From UBA931 sp036825435 (lineage in GTDB: Bacteria; Pseudomonadota; Gammaproteobacteria; Burkholderiales; Casimicrobiaceae): a stretch of 64,000 bases of DNA. A program made the position numbers and the translations under genes. Below are positions 40,786-50,484 of the stretch, piece by piece. The notes beneath the pieces were generated by a model. That model saw nothing but the letters and a program-made list of their open reading frames with translations. It ran no database searches and was not told the origin of the DNA. The DNA lies in the NCBI GenBank assembly GCA_036825435.1, contig DAISYG010000001.1, positions 4,487 to 68,486 of the forward strand. Reading direction: 5' to 3'. Numbering within the stretch: position 1 is the stretch's first letter; every line of letters starts with the position of its first letter.

Positions 40786-42177
40786 GATGCGTTTCGCCAA
40801 TGCCACCGCCTTCCCCAAATACGACGAAGGCGTCAGCGTTTTCAACTGCAACTTCGCCGCTTCTGGCAGTGCCAGCCCGTCGATAAACGCATGCAGCGTT
40901 TCCTGATTGACACCATCTTTGCCGCGTGTCAATTCCTTGAGCTTTTCGTACGGATTGGGCACACCGTAGCGACGCATCACCGTCTGAATCGGTTCAGCGA
41001 GCACTTCCCAACAATGGTCCAAGTCTTCCGCCAACCGTGCCGGATTCGCTTCGAGTTTCGCCAATCCGGTACGCAGCGATTGCCAGCCGAGTAGCGCGTG
41101 CCCCAGCGCAACGCCCATATTACGCAGCACCGTTGAATCGGTCAGATCGCGTTGCCAACGGGAGATCGGCAGCTTTTCGACAAGGTGTCGCAACAGCGCA
41201 TTGGCAATGCCAAAATTGCCTTCCGCATTTTCAAAATCAATCGGATTCACCTTGTGCGGCATCGTCGATGAACCAACCTCGCCTTCCTTCACGCGCTGCT
41301 TGAAGTAGCCGAGCGAAATATAGCCCCAGATGTCACGACTCAAATCGATCAAAATCGTGTTCAAGCGCGCCACCGCGTCGAACAGTTCTGCCATGTTGTC
41401 GTGCGGCTCGATCTGGATCGTGTACGGGTTGAACGTCAACCCAAGATGCTCAATAAAGCGACGCGACAGCGCTTCCCAATCCACATCGGGATAAGCCGCC
41501 ATATGTGCATTGTAATTGCCGACGGCGCCATTGGCTTTGGCAGTGAGCGGCACTCGTTCAATGGCAGCGATGGCGGCTTCCAAGCGATAGCAAACATTCG
41601 CCATTTCTTTGCCCAACGTGGTCGGTGTTGCCGGTTGTCCGTGCGTGCGCGATAGCATTGGCAGATCGGCGCAAGTGTGCGCCAACGTACGCAAGTCATT
41701 GGCAATGTCGCGCAGCATCGGCAGTAGCGCCTGCTCGCGCGCTTCTTTCAATGCACGAGCGTGCGCGATGTTATTAATGTCTTCGGACGTGCACGCGAAG
41801 TGAATGAACTCTTCGACCTCAGCAACTTCCGGATGCGGCTTGAAACGCTCCTTGAGCCAATATTCGACGGCTTTCACGTCGTGATTCGTGGTGCGCTCCG
41901 TTGTTTTGATACGCAACGCATCTTCCGGCGAAAAACGCTCGCCGATTTCGCGCATCAAAAACAGTGTGCCCTGTGAAAATGACGGCACTTCGGTAATCCC
42001 CGGATCTTCGGACAAGGCTTGCAACCAAGCCAGCTCAATCTGCACCCGATAACGAATCAACGCGTATTCGCTGAAAAAGTTGCGCAAAATAGCAACCTTT
42101 TTTTCGTAGCGCCCGTCCAGCGGCGAAAGCGCGATCAAAGCATATTGTGGGTCTGAAGAAAGAATATTGTTCATCAT
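40783..42177 (-). CDS. purB: Adenylosuccinate lyase
   Basis: Catalyses two beta-eliminations in purine synthesis. The 464 residues show LSPLDGRYEKKVAILRNFFS, HFACTSEDINNIAHARAL, LSRTHGQPATPTTLGKEMAN and the superfamily signature SSTMPHKVNPIDFENAEGN. Length and sequence match the E. coli-type enzyme. The stop codon TAA is the first triplet of the right terminus of repeat copy D. It is one base after engB's stop region in the same direction. Confidence 0.97.
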   Translation of the reverse strand: MMNNILSSDPQYALIALSPLDGRYEKKVAILRNFFSEYALIRYRVQIELAWLQALSEDPGITEVPSFSQGTLFLMREIGERFSPEDALRIKTTERTTNHDVKAVEYWLKERFKPHPEVAEVEEFIHFACTSEDINNIAHARALKEAREQALLPMLRDIANDLRTLAHTCADLPMLSRTHGQPATPTTLGKEMANVCYRLEAAIAAIERVPLTAKANGAVGNYNAHMAAYPDVDWEALSRRFIEHLGLTFNPYTIQIEPHDNMAELFDAVARLNTILIDLSRDIWGYISLGYFKQRVKEGEVGSSTMPHKVNPIDFENAEGNFGIANALLRHLVEKLPISRWQRDLTDSTVLRNMGVALGHALLGWQSLRTGLAKLEANPARLAEDLDHCWEVLAEPIQTVMRRYGVPNPYEKLKELTRGKDGVNQETLHAFIDGLALPEAAKLQLKTLTPSSYLGKAVALAKRI

Positions 42178-42178
42178 G

Positions 42179-42811
42179 TTATAGACTCATCCAATCATTA
42201 ATTATTTGATTTGCCTGTTCAACACCGGTTTTTTTCAGCGCCGAAAATAATAGGGCGTGCGCCAGTTGTGCGCGCTCTTGATAGCGTTGCCTCAACGCAT
42301 TTTGCATTGCTGTCAGTGCACTCCTCTGCGCCTGACGCGCCAGTTTGTCCGCCTTGGTCACCAACACCAGCACGGGTCTTCCCGACGACAGAAAAAGGTC
42401 GAGTACCGGATAATCAAGATCGGTCAAGCCGCGCCGAATATCCGACAGCAACACCAGCGCCGACAACGTACGCCGCTCCGTGACATAGCGCCAGAGAAAA
42501 TCCTGCCACTCGTTCTTGGTTTGGCGCGCCACCGCCGCATAACCATAGCCAGGCAGATCGACGATGTACGCACCGTTGCGCAATACGAAAAAATTGATCT
42601 GCTGCGTGCGCCCCGGTGTTCGCGATGCAAACGCCAAACGCGTGCGCTGCGCCAGCACATTGATTGCGCTCGACTTTCCGGCATTGGAGCGCCCGGCAAA
42701 TGCGATCTCCATCGGCCCCGCCTCCGGCAACTGCGACCATTGCGCGGCACTCGTGACAAAAGTCGCTCCGACCAGCGGCGTTTTTTCGTTGACTGTTGTG
42801 GCTTCCGACAT
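42179..42811 (-). CDS. engB: EngB/YihA ribosome biogenesis GTPase
   Basis: GTPase needed for 50S assembly and cell division. The 210 residues show FAGRSNAGKSSAINVL (G1), GRTQQINFF, VDLPGYGYAAVA (G3), VLLSDIRRGLTD and LVTKADKL (G4). ATG at 42811 (MSEATTVNEKT) chosen; the earlier in-frame ATG at 42832 adds a short basic extension. Immediately upstream of purB on the same strand. Confidence 0.95.
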   Translation of the reverse strand: MSEATTVNEKTPLVGATFVTSAAQWSQLPEAGPMEIAFAGRSNAGKSSAINVLAQRTRLAFASRTPGRTQQINFFVLRNGAYIVDLPGYGYAAVARQTKNEWQDFLWRYVTERRTLSALVLLSDIRRGLTDLDYPVLDLFLSSGRPVLVLVTKADKLARQAQRSALTAMQNALRQRYQERAQLAHALLFSALKKTGVEQANQIINDWMSL

Positions 42812-42961
42812 ACTCCGCTTCCGGCGACGCAAAAGGTATATTTTATCCTACCAATGTACGGGAAACCAATCCCGCGCTCGGTAAAACAACCAACTTTCGC
42901 TACCTTTCGTCGCCTTTGGATGACCTCTGGCGATGTGGGCTATCTGCCAGCAACATTTTTC

Positions 42962-44026
42962 TTATTTGATGATGGAGGACAAATCGTTTTTTTCCATTGA
43001 GGCAAGCCCGAAGGGACCTCGATAGATCGTGGCTTCACGCGCTGTTCCCGTGGGCAAGTCATGCGGCTGGTCATAAAATGGAAGTCGGATATCCGGGTAG
43101 TTTTGTCCTTGCCAGGTTTCTTTTTCTCGATCCAAAACAAACGTCTCCGTCGTTTTCTGTCCAAGCAATGATGGAACGGCAAAGCTCAAGGAAAACATCA
43201 GGAAAAATACAGCGCCCATGGCTAGCGAACAGAGAAACAAGATCATGGCTTTAATCTTGTTTTTCAACAAATATAAAAATGACAAAACACCTGCTATCAA
43301 AGTAGCTCCCCATAACAAGGTCTCGCGTCCCGGTGTATCCAGCGCACGGTAATCCGTTGAAATGACGATGAGAGTAGCAATAGTGAAAATGACAACAGAA
43401 GTATATGCAACGTGTCCCGCTCGCTTCCCCAAGCCTTCCTGCCCCAGCGCTGCCGTATGACACAGATACTCTGCTTGTTCCTTTTTGGTTAACGTCTCTA
43501 TTCGTCCTTGAAATTTTTCTATGGCTTCTTCCAGGGAAAGTGAAGTATTTTTGCCAATATAAAAAGGATGCTGCCCAAAGCGAACGGCAAAGTCATGAAA
43601 AACAGAAGGCGTGTCAATCATATAAAACAACAAACGAGTGTGGCTAGGAGAAGCGAAGAAAGAAAGCCACCCCGTCTTTGTTTCTTTCCAAGACATAAAA
43701 GCAGGTATCCGGCCAACAAACTTGAAACCTGAAAAAGCAATACCCCCTTTACTTATATGAATCTGCGTTTTTCTCAGGGGTGGTAACAATTTAAAAACAG
43801 ACGCATTGAAAACGAGAAGCGTCCCCAAAAGCAAATAATAAACAGGCAAAAAGGAAGACAAACGGCCATTGCTTTCGGCGTAGAAATATAGCCCTACAAG
43901 AATGACGACCAAAAAGCATTGAACAACATCAAAGCATATGCGGGAACGTCGCACTTTTTCATTTAGCTCAAAACAATAGGTTTCTGGTTCGAAAAATGCC
44001 GTTTTATCGGAATCGAAAGCTGACAT
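42962..44026 (-). CDS. Multispanning membrane protein of unknown function, paralogue 1
   Basis: About 354 residues from MSAFDSDKTAFFEPETYCFE. Two membrane helices near the N-terminus (residues about 35-52 and 63-82), a 130-residue soluble part (IHISKGGIAFSGFKFVGRIP, TRLLFYMIDTPSVFHDFAVR) that looks like a membrane-attached sensing or PH-like domain, then four helices and a short extracytoplasmic tail with YPDIRLPFYDQPHDLPTGTA. It is about 70% identical by eye to the next gene upstream. I recognise no family. The start is uncertain: ATG 44047 is also possible, but the conserved DNA between the two paralogues begins only at TTCAGGCACCGAC before 44026. Confidence 0.75.
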   Translation of the reverse strand: MSAFDSDKTAFFEPETYCFELNEKVRRSRICFDVVQCFLVVILVGLYFYAESNGRLSSFLPVYYLLLGTLLVFNASVFKLLPPLRKTQIHISKGGIAFSGFKFVGRIPAFMSWKETKTGWLSFFASPSHTRLLFYMIDTPSVFHDFAVRFGQHPFYIGKNTSLSLEEAIEKFQGRIETLTKKEQAEYLCHTAALGQEGLGKRAGHVAYTSVVIFTIATLIVISTDYRALDTPGRETLLWGATLIAGVLSFLYLLKNKIKAMILFLCSLAMGAVFFLMFSLSFAVPSLLGQKTTETFVLDREKETWQGQNYPDIRLPFYDQPHDLPTGTAREATIYRGPFGLASMEKNDLSSIIK

Positions 44027-44094
44027 GTCGGTGCCTGAAGTTTTCATGATTCGCTGCCGCCCCCTTCGCGGACTTTTGATCAACAACGTTTCTC

Positions 44095-45162
44095 TTATTT
44101 GGTGATGGAGGACAAATCGTTTCTTTCCATCGAAGCAAGCCCGAATGGTCCCCGATAGATAGTGGCTTCACGCGCTGTTCCTGTCGGCAAATCATGCGGC
44201 TGGTCATAAAATGGAAGCCGAATATCAGGATAATTCTGCCCTTGCCACACTTCTTTTTCCCGATCCAGAACAAAGGTTTCCGTAGTCTCTTGACCGAGCA
44301 ATGATGGTACGGCGAAACTCAGGGAAAACATCAAGAAAAATACAGCGCCCATGGATAACGGACAAAGATACAGGATCATACCTTTGACTTCATTTTTCAA
44401 CAGATACGAAAATGACGAAATGCCCGCTATCAAAGTAGTTCCCCATAACAAGATATCGCGTGCTAGCGTACCCAGCGCGCGCTGATCCGTCAAAATGACA
44501 ATAAAAGAAGCGATCGCAAAAAGAATAAGAGAAGTATATGCAACATGTCCGGCTCTTTTCCCAAGATTTTCTGGTATTTCTATTCTGTTATGGCTGTAAA
44601 GCAAATATGTTTGTTCTTCTTTGCTCAGCGTCTCTATTTTTCCCTGAAATTTTTCTATGACCTCTTCGAGAGAAAGCGAAGTGTTTTTATCGATATAAAA
44701 AGGACGCTGCCCAAAGCGAACAGCGAAATCATGAAAAACTGGCGGTGTGTCGATCATATAAAACAACAGACGACTGTGGCGAGGTGAAGCAAAAGAAGAC
44801 ATCCATCTTGCTCGCGTTTTTTCCCAAGGCATGAAATCAGGCATCCAGCCAACAAACTTGAACCCTGAAAAAGAAACGCCTTTCTCGTTTATATGAATTT
44901 GTGTTTTTCTCAGAAAAGGTAAAAATTTAATGAAGGGTATGTTAACGACAAGAAGCACCGCTAAAACCCAGCAATAAAAAGGCATGAAAGAAAGCAAGCT
45001 GCCTTCTCGTTTTGAGGCGAAGAACAATGCAACAAGAATGAGAACCAAACAACATTGAACAACCATGAAGCATAGATAGAAAAGCCACGTTTTTTTGTTT
45101 GGCTCAAAACAATAGGTTTCTGGTTCGAAAAATGCCGTTTTATCGGAATCGAAAGCTGACAT
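44095..45162 (-). CDS. Multispanning membrane protein of unknown function, paralogue 2
   Basis: Tandem copy of the preceding protein: identical first 20 residues (MSAFDSDKTAFFEPETYCFE), same helix layout, and an almost identical C-terminal 50 residues (QGQNYPDIRLPFYDQPHDLP). The middle helices have diverged more, which suggests a duplication with selection or gene conversion at both ends. The 70-bp gap between them has no terminator, so they are probably co-transcribed. An upstream ATG at 45183 or 45255 would lengthen the protein. Base composition is more AT-rich than adjacent housekeeping genes. Confidence 0.75.
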   Translation of the reverse strand: MSAFDSDKTAFFEPETYCFEPNKKTWLFYLCFMVVQCCLVLILVALFFASKREGSLLSFMPFYCWVLAVLLVVNIPFIKFLPFLRKTQIHINEKGVSFSGFKFVGWMPDFMPWEKTRARWMSSFASPRHSRLLFYMIDTPPVFHDFAVRFGQRPFYIDKNTSLSLEEVIEKFQGKIETLSKEEQTYLLYSHNRIEIPENLGKRAGHVAYTSLILFAIASFIVILTDQRALGTLARDILLWGTTLIAGISSFSYLLKNEVKGMILYLCPLSMGAVFFLMFSLSFAVPSLLGQETTETFVLDREKEVWQGQNYPDIRLPFYDQPHDLPTGTAREATIYRGPFGLASMERNDLSSITK

Positions 45163-45273
45163 GTCGGTGCCTGAATGTTCCATGAATAGAAACAGTATGC
45201 CATAGTAAAATCGCGCGACCAAGCTATTTGGGTTCAAAGCAGAATTGTTTTGCACTTAAAAAAGCAGAGCTTT

Positions 45274-45306
45274 ACTGATTCCTGACCCCTGCTCTCTGTC
45301 ATCTGA
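45274..45306. repeat. Heptad-type repeat run
   Basis: CTGATTCCTGACCCCTGCTC then TCTGTCATCTGATT, the same degenerate unit as at 35170-35210, located right after the stop of the polyferredoxin gene. Confidence 0.55.
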
Positions 45307-45307
45307 T

Positions 45308-46495
45308 TTACGGATGCCCAAGCGACTGCACCTGCGGAATCAATTGCTGATAAACACGATCGGGAATCGGTGTTTGCCAATGTCCGGTCGCGCGTGCGCC
45401 GACGATAATGCCGCCGACGATCACGGTCAGCGCGATTGCCATCACCGCACCAGGCAATTTACGCCGCCGCCAACGACGTGCAATTTGTGGCACATCGCCG
45501 TTTATCGCAATAACTTTTCTCGGCGGCAGCGCGAATTGCAGCGCGTCCTGTGCTGGGCACGATTCAACGCACGACATGCACGTCGTACACTCTGCCGAGC
45601 GAATTTGTTTTTTGACGTCAACGGGCAACCGTGCCGGACACGCTTGCGCACATTTGCCGCAGTCGATGCAGGCGTCTGCATCGCGACGAATTTTTGCTGG
45701 CGAGAACATGGAAAGCAAACCCAATAGCGCACCATACGGGCACAGATAGCGGCACCAGAAATTGGGAATCACCACGCTCAACAACATCAGCACGACAATC
45801 GTTATCAACGCCGTCGTGCCGATGTAGCAGAAGAAATTCAGCATCTTGACATCAGCAACCAATCCGTAAGGCGTCATCATGAACATTTCGATGCCCTTCA
45901 CAGGCATCGTAATCACGACGTACAAAAAAATCGCCATCAAAATGTATTTCAAACTGCGTAGCGGAATATCCAGCCAGCGCGGCAGATAGAGATTTTTTTT
46001 GAAGATGCGCTTGCCTGCGCGCCAAAGCGCTTCGGATAAAGTGCCAACCGGACACAGCCACGAACAAAACGATTTTTTCAATAGCAACGCGGTAAGCAAA
46101 AATGCAACGAGCAACAACATCGCTGGCGCATGGACATCCGGCATCGTTCCCGTCATCAACGCATATTTCAAGTTCATCAGTCCGGCAATCGGCAACCAAC
46201 CTTCAACACCTTCGGGACGCACGGGTGGCGCACCCGTCGCACTGGTTTCAAAATGGCGCACCCAAAAATAAAATGCTGCCGCGATGTACACGTTGATCAG
46301 CACAAAAACGATTTGTACCGCACGCCGCCAGGTTGTCGCATTGCGTGGATCGCGCCACGGCAACACGCCGCGCACCGTTCTGGCGCGACGGATCAACACT
46401 TTTTTGTGGCGCGCGGCAACTTCGTCCAAAAACTGTTCTTCGTCGTCTTGCGGCGGCGCTGCTGTCATTTCCCTGATTGTTTGCATGATGAACAT
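45308..46495 (-). CDS. Membrane-bound polyferredoxin (NapH/CcoG-like)
   Basis: About 395 residues with four to five membrane helices and two types of cysteine motif: CSWLCPVGTLSEAL and CRYLCPYGALLGLLSMF at membrane edges, then two [4Fe-4S] motifs CIDCGKCAQACPARLPV and CTTCMSCVESCPAQDAL. This is the NapH/CcoG/RdxA layout used for quinol-linked electron transfer or metal reduction. No cco or nap genes are adjacent, so the partner is unknown. A further C-terminal helix ends the protein. Start ATG 46495 or 46486. Confidence 0.87.
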   Translation of the reverse strand: MFIMQTIREMTAAPPQDDEEQFLDEVAARHKKVLIRRARTVRGVLPWRDPRNATTWRRAVQIVFVLINVYIAAAFYFWVRHFETSATGAPPVRPEGVEGWLPIAGLMNLKYALMTGTMPDVHAPAMLLLVAFLLTALLLKKSFCSWLCPVGTLSEALWRAGKRIFKKNLYLPRWLDIPLRSLKYILMAIFLYVVITMPVKGIEMFMMTPYGLVADVKMLNFFCYIGTTALITIVVLMLLSVVIPNFWCRYLCPYGALLGLLSMFSPAKIRRDADACIDCGKCAQACPARLPVDVKKQIRSAECTTCMSCVESCPAQDALQFALPPRKVIAINGDVPQIARRWRRRKLPGAVMAIALTVIVGGIIVGARATGHWQTPIPDRVYQQLIPQVQSLGHP

Positions 46496-46647
46496 TGCGA
46501 AGGATAGCACTCAGCGGTTTAATTGTCATTAATCATGCATATTATAAACCGCGTCGAACGTAACAAATATTCCGCGCTTGCAAGCAAATGACTTTGCCCT
46601 ACACGACTTGAAGTAGAATGTATTCCTTTATTTCTTTGTTGTTAATC

Positions 46648-49600
46648 ATGCCTGAGCCACACGTTGTCACCGAAAACAGCGCGCCGCGCATCCGCGAAAT
46701 TCCATACAACTACACGTCATTTTCTGATCGTGAGATCGTCATTCGTCTGCTGGGCGAGCCCGCCTGGCAATTGCTGGAAACGTTGCGCGAGGAACGCCAA
46801 ACCGGTCGCTCGGCACGCATGTTGTTCGAAGTGCTCGGCGACATCTGGGTGGTGATGCGCAACCCTTATCTGCAGGATGATCTGCTTGAAAATCCCAAAC
46901 GACATGCGGCGCTGGTGGAAGCGATGCGTCATCGTCTGAACGATATTGAAAAACGTCGGGTCGCCAACCGCGACGCCGACCCTGATCGCGCGGAACGCGT
47001 TGCACAGTTGATGGCAGCGGCACGCAATGCCGTCGGGCAATTCGAGGGTTGGTTCCCGAAAACACGTGAAGCGCGACATCGTGCATTGCATGAATTATCG
47101 AAACATACGCATAAAGATAATATTGCTTTTGATGGTGTCTCTCGCGTCTCACACGTCACCGACGCCACCGACTGGCGCATTGAATATCCGTTCGTGATTC
47201 TTTATCCGGACAACGAAGACGAAGTACGTCCGCTGGTCGAAGCGTGCATCAAACTCGGTTTGACGATTATCCCGCGCGGTGGCGGCACCGGCTATACCGG
47301 AAGCGGCATTCCGCTGACTACCAACGCCGTCGTGATCAATCTGGAAAAGCTTGATCATATTGCCGAAGTTGAATCCATCGTGTTACCCGGGCATCAGGAA
47401 AAAACAGCAACGTTCGCGCTCGGCGCCGGTGCGGTCACGCGCCGTGTCATCAACACAGCGGCGGCGGCAGGATTGGTGTTTGCCGTTGATCCGACCTCGG
47501 CAGACGCATCATGCATCGGCGGCAACATTGCCATGAATGCAGGCGGCAAAAAGGCTGTGCTGTGGGGCACAACCATCGATAATCTGGTGTCGTGGCGCAT
47601 GGTCACGCCGTCCGCCGAATGGCTGGAGGTGACGCGCATCAACCACAACCTGGGCAAAATTCACGAAGTCGATGAAGCGATTTTCGAACTGAAATATTTC
47701 CGCCCCGATGGCAAAACTGTCGTGCGTACCGAAACGCTCAGAATCCCCGGCGGCGAATTCCGCAAAAAAGGATTGGGCAAAGACGTCACCAACAAATATT
47801 TGCATGGCTTGCCGGGCATTCAGAAAGAAGGCTGCGACGGCATTATCACGTCGGCGCGTTTCGTGTTGTACAAAATGCCGCCGGTCACGCGCACGTTGTG
47901 CTTCGAATTTTTCGGGCTCGCGCAGCACGCCACGCCGACGATTGTTGAAATCAAACATTATCTTGACACCGTTCCACAAGGTGTGCGCCTTGCCGGTCTT
48001 GAGCACATGGATATGCGCTACATCAAGGCCGTCAAATACGCGACCAAAGCCGCCAATCGCGGACGCCCCAACATGGTGATCATCGGCGACATCGTCGGTG
48101 ATGATGAAAAATCGGTTGATCAGGTTGCCGAGGAAGTTGTGCGCATCGCCAAGGCACGCGGCGCCGAAGCATTCATCGCCAAGACCGACGGCGAACGCAA
48201 GCGCTTCTGGGCAGAGCGTTCGCGCACGGCGGCGATCGCGCATCATACCAATGCGTTCAAACTCAACGAGGACGTGGTGATCCCGCTTGAAAGGCTCGGC
48301 GATTACACCGATGGCGTCGAGCGCATCAATATCGAATATTCACTGGAAAACAAACTGCACATTTGCGATGCGTTGCTGAAATTATTCGATGATCCTGCTC
48401 TGCCGATCATTTTCAATCAACGTCCCGACCTGCGCCCGACGCCCGAAGTGCTTGCGGACAAACTTAAGGAAGCGCGCGCGTTGGTGCAGCGTGTGCGTCA
48501 ACGTTGGCAGGATTTGGAAGACCGTCTCAACGAAACATTCCCGGCGTTGCAAGATCAAACCGAAGTCGTGTCGTGGAAAAAAGAATTGCGCGAACCGCTC
48601 GAAGATATTTTTGCCGGTCTGGCGCTGTCGCCGATGGTCACGCGCTGCAAGGAAGTGCAAGAACAGGTTTTGCGCAGCCGCGTTTTTGTTGCGCTGCATA
48701 TGCACGCCGGTGACGGCAACGTGCATACCAATATCCCTGTCAACTCGGACGATTACGGCATGCTGCAACGCGCCAACGCTGCCGTCGAACGCATCATTCA
48801 TCTCGCCAAAGATTTGGGTGGTGTGATTTCGGGCGAACACGGTATCGGTATCACCAAATTCGAATTCGTCAGCGACGAAGAGTTGAAGCCGTTCGCCGAA
48901 TACAAGGCGAAAGTCGATCCGAACAATCATTTCAACGCCGGAAAGCTATTACGCAATCCCGACCTTCCCGCTGATCTGTCGCGCGCATATACGCCGAGCT
49001 TTTCACTGATCGGGCACGAAAGTCTGATTCTCGAAAAAAGCGATATCGGCAAAATCGCGCAATCCGTCAAAAACTGCTTGCGTTGTGGAAAATGCAAACC
49101 CGTGTGCTCCACGCATGTACCGCGCGCCAATCTGTTGTATTCGCCGCGTAATAAAATCCTGGCCATATCATTATTGGTGGAAGCTTTTCTTTACGAAGAG
49201 CAAACGCGACGCGGTGTTTCGTTGCGTCAGTTCCGCGAGGTGTACGATCTTGCGTATCACTGCACCGTATGCCACAAATGCCTCCCGCCGTGTCCGGTCG
49301 ATATTGATTTCGGTGATGTCTCCATCGCCATGCGCAACTTCCTGCGCAAGGAAAAGAAGAAGCCATTCAACCCGGGTGCGGCACTCGGCATCATGTTCCT
49401 CAATTTGAAAAAGCCGCTGGCGATTCGTTTGTTCAAACGCATGGTGATCGATATTGGTTATCGCGCACAACGCAGCGCACATGCGTTGGCACGCCGCGCG
49501 CATCTGATTCAAAAGCAGACTCGTCATCCGCCCGCGACTGTCGGCATGCCATCCGTCAAAGAAGAAATCATTCACTTCATCAACAAACCACTCCCAGGCA

Positions 49601-50484
49601 ATGTTCCGCTCAAAACTTCGCGTGCGCTGCTCGACATTGAAGACGATAAAGTGATTCCGATTCTGCGTGATCCGGCAAAAACCACCACCGATTCCGAGGC
49701 GGTATTCTATTTCCCCGGCTGCGGTTCCGAGCGTTTGTTTTCGCAAACCGCGCTCGCCACGCAAGCAATGCTTTTCGAGCTCGGCGTGCAATGCGTATTG
49801 CCGCCCGGTTATCTGTGTTGTGGTTATCCGCAAATCATTGTCGGCAGCGAGGATATCGGCGACTCGATGGTCACACGCAATCGCGTGCTGTTCCACCGCA
49901 TGGCGACCACACTCAATTACCTCGACATCAAGACCGTACTCGTTTCATGCGGCACTTGTTTGCATGAGTTGTTGCTTTATCGCTTTGACGAAATTTTCCC
50001 GGGTTGTCGCATTCTCGATATTCACGAATACCTGATGGAAAAAGGCATCAAACTTGAGCCATCGGAAAAAACGCATTACCTCTATCACGATCCGTGCCAT
50101 TCACCGATGAAAAGTTACCCACCGCTGCAAGTTGCGCGTACGGTGATGGGCGATGATCGTATTCGTCTCGCCGATCGCTGTTGCGGCGAGTCGGGCACAC
50201 TGTCCACAACCCGTCCCGATGTTTCGACGCAAGTGCGCTTCCGCAAGGAAGAAGAATTGCGCAAAGATGCCGACCTTGCACGTGCCAATAATTTCCAAGG
50301 CGACGTGAAAATTCTGACCTCGTGCCCATCGTGTCTGCAAGGATTATCGCGCTTCAATCGCGACAGCAGAACGCGCGCCGATTACATCGTTGTTGAAGTT
50401 GCGCGCCGTCTGCTCGGCGAACATTGGATGCGCAATTACGTTGAAAAAGCCAATAAAAACGGAATTGAAAGAGTGTTGCTATGA
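46648..50484 (+). CDS. DUF3683 FAD-linked oxidase / Fe-S / CCG-domain fusion protein
   Basis: A 1278-residue cytoplasmic oxidoreductase. Order: N-terminal DUF3683 (about 1-160; IREIPYNYTSFSDREIVIRL), FAD-binding type 4 domain (IIPRGGGTGYTGSGIPL; DASCIGGNIAMNAGGKKAV), an FAD-oxidase C domain (HMHAGDGNVHTNIPV, GEHGIGITKFEF, NHFNAGKLL), two [4Fe-4S] motifs (CLRCGKCKPVC and CTVCHKCLPPCPVD), and two CCG domains (YFPGCGSERLFSQ..CCGYP; YHDPCHSPMK..CCGESG). This resembles GlcD/Dld fused to GlpC-type subunits, so a 2-hydroxyacid such as lactate or glycolate is a likely substrate with electrons passed toward quinone. Start ATG 46648 (MPEPHVV); an earlier ATG at 46618 adds ten hydrophobic residues. Coupled to the DUF488 gene. 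Confidence 0.92.
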   Translation: MPEPHVVTENSAPRIREIPYNYTSFSDREIVIRLLGEPAWQLLETLREERQTGRSARMLFEVLGDIWVVMRNPYLQDDLLENPKRHAALVEAMRHRLNDIEKRRVANRDADPDRAERVAQLMAAARNAVGQFEGWFPKTREARHRALHELSKHTHKDNIAFDGVSRVSHVTDATDWRIEYPFVILYPDNEDEVRPLVEACIKLGLTIIPRGGGTGYTGSGIPLTTNAVVINLEKLDHIAEVESIVLPGHQEKTATFALGAGAVTRRVINTAAAAGLVFAVDPTSADASCIGGNIAMNAGGKKAVLWGTTIDNLVSWRMVTPSAEWLEVTRINHNLGKIHEVDEAIFELKYFRPDGKTVVRTETLRIPGGEFRKKGLGKDVTNKYLHGLPGIQKEGCDGIITSARFVLYKMPPVTRTLCFEFFGLAQHATPTIVEIKHYLDTVPQGVRLAGLEHMDMRYIKAVKYATKAANRGRPNMVIIGDIVGDDEKSVDQVAEEVVRIAKARGAEAFIAKTDGERKRFWAERSRTAAIAHHTNAFKLNEDVVIPLERLGDYTDGVERINIEYSLENKLHICDALLKLFDDPALPIIFNQRPDLRPTPEVLADKLKEARALVQRVRQRWQDLEDRLNETFPALQDQTEVVSWKKELREPLEDIFAGLALSPMVTRCKEVQEQVLRSRVFVALHMHAGDGNVHTNIPVNSDDYGMLQRANAAVERIIHLAKDLGGVISGEHGIGITKFEFVSDEELKPFAEYKAKVDPNNHFNAGKLLRNPDLPADLSRAYTPSFSLIGHESLILEKSDIGKIAQSVKNCLRCGKCKPVCSTHVPRANLLYSPRNKILAISLLVEAFLYEEQTRRGVSLRQFREVYDLAYHCTVCHKCLPPCPVDIDFGDVSIAMRNFLRKEKKKPFNPGAALGIMFLNLKKPLAIRLFKRMVIDIGYRAQRSAHALARRAHLIQKQTRHPPATVGMPSVKEEIIHFINKPLPGNVPLKTSRALLDIEDDKVIPILRDPAKTTTDSEAVFYFPGCGSERLFSQTALATQAMLFELGVQCVLPPGYLCCGYPQIIVGSEDIGDSMVTRNRVLFHRMATTLNYLDIKTVLVSCGTCLHELLLYRFDEIFPGCRILDIHEYLMEKGIKLEPSEKTHYLYHDPCHSPMKSYPPLQVARTVMGDDRIRLADRCCGESGTLSTTRPDVSTQVRFRKEEELRKDADLARANNFQGDVKILTSCPSCLQGLSRFNRDSRTRADYIVVEVARRLLGEHWMRNYVEKANKNGIERVLL

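Noticed and set aside
47509..48246. 245-codon minus-strand frame inside the DUF3683 gene, and similar long antisense frames elsewhere (12326-13261, 28735-29610, 62297-63244)
   Set aside because: These mirror strongly conserved genes on the other strand, a known effect of codon bias; products are Arg/His/Asp-rich without motifs.
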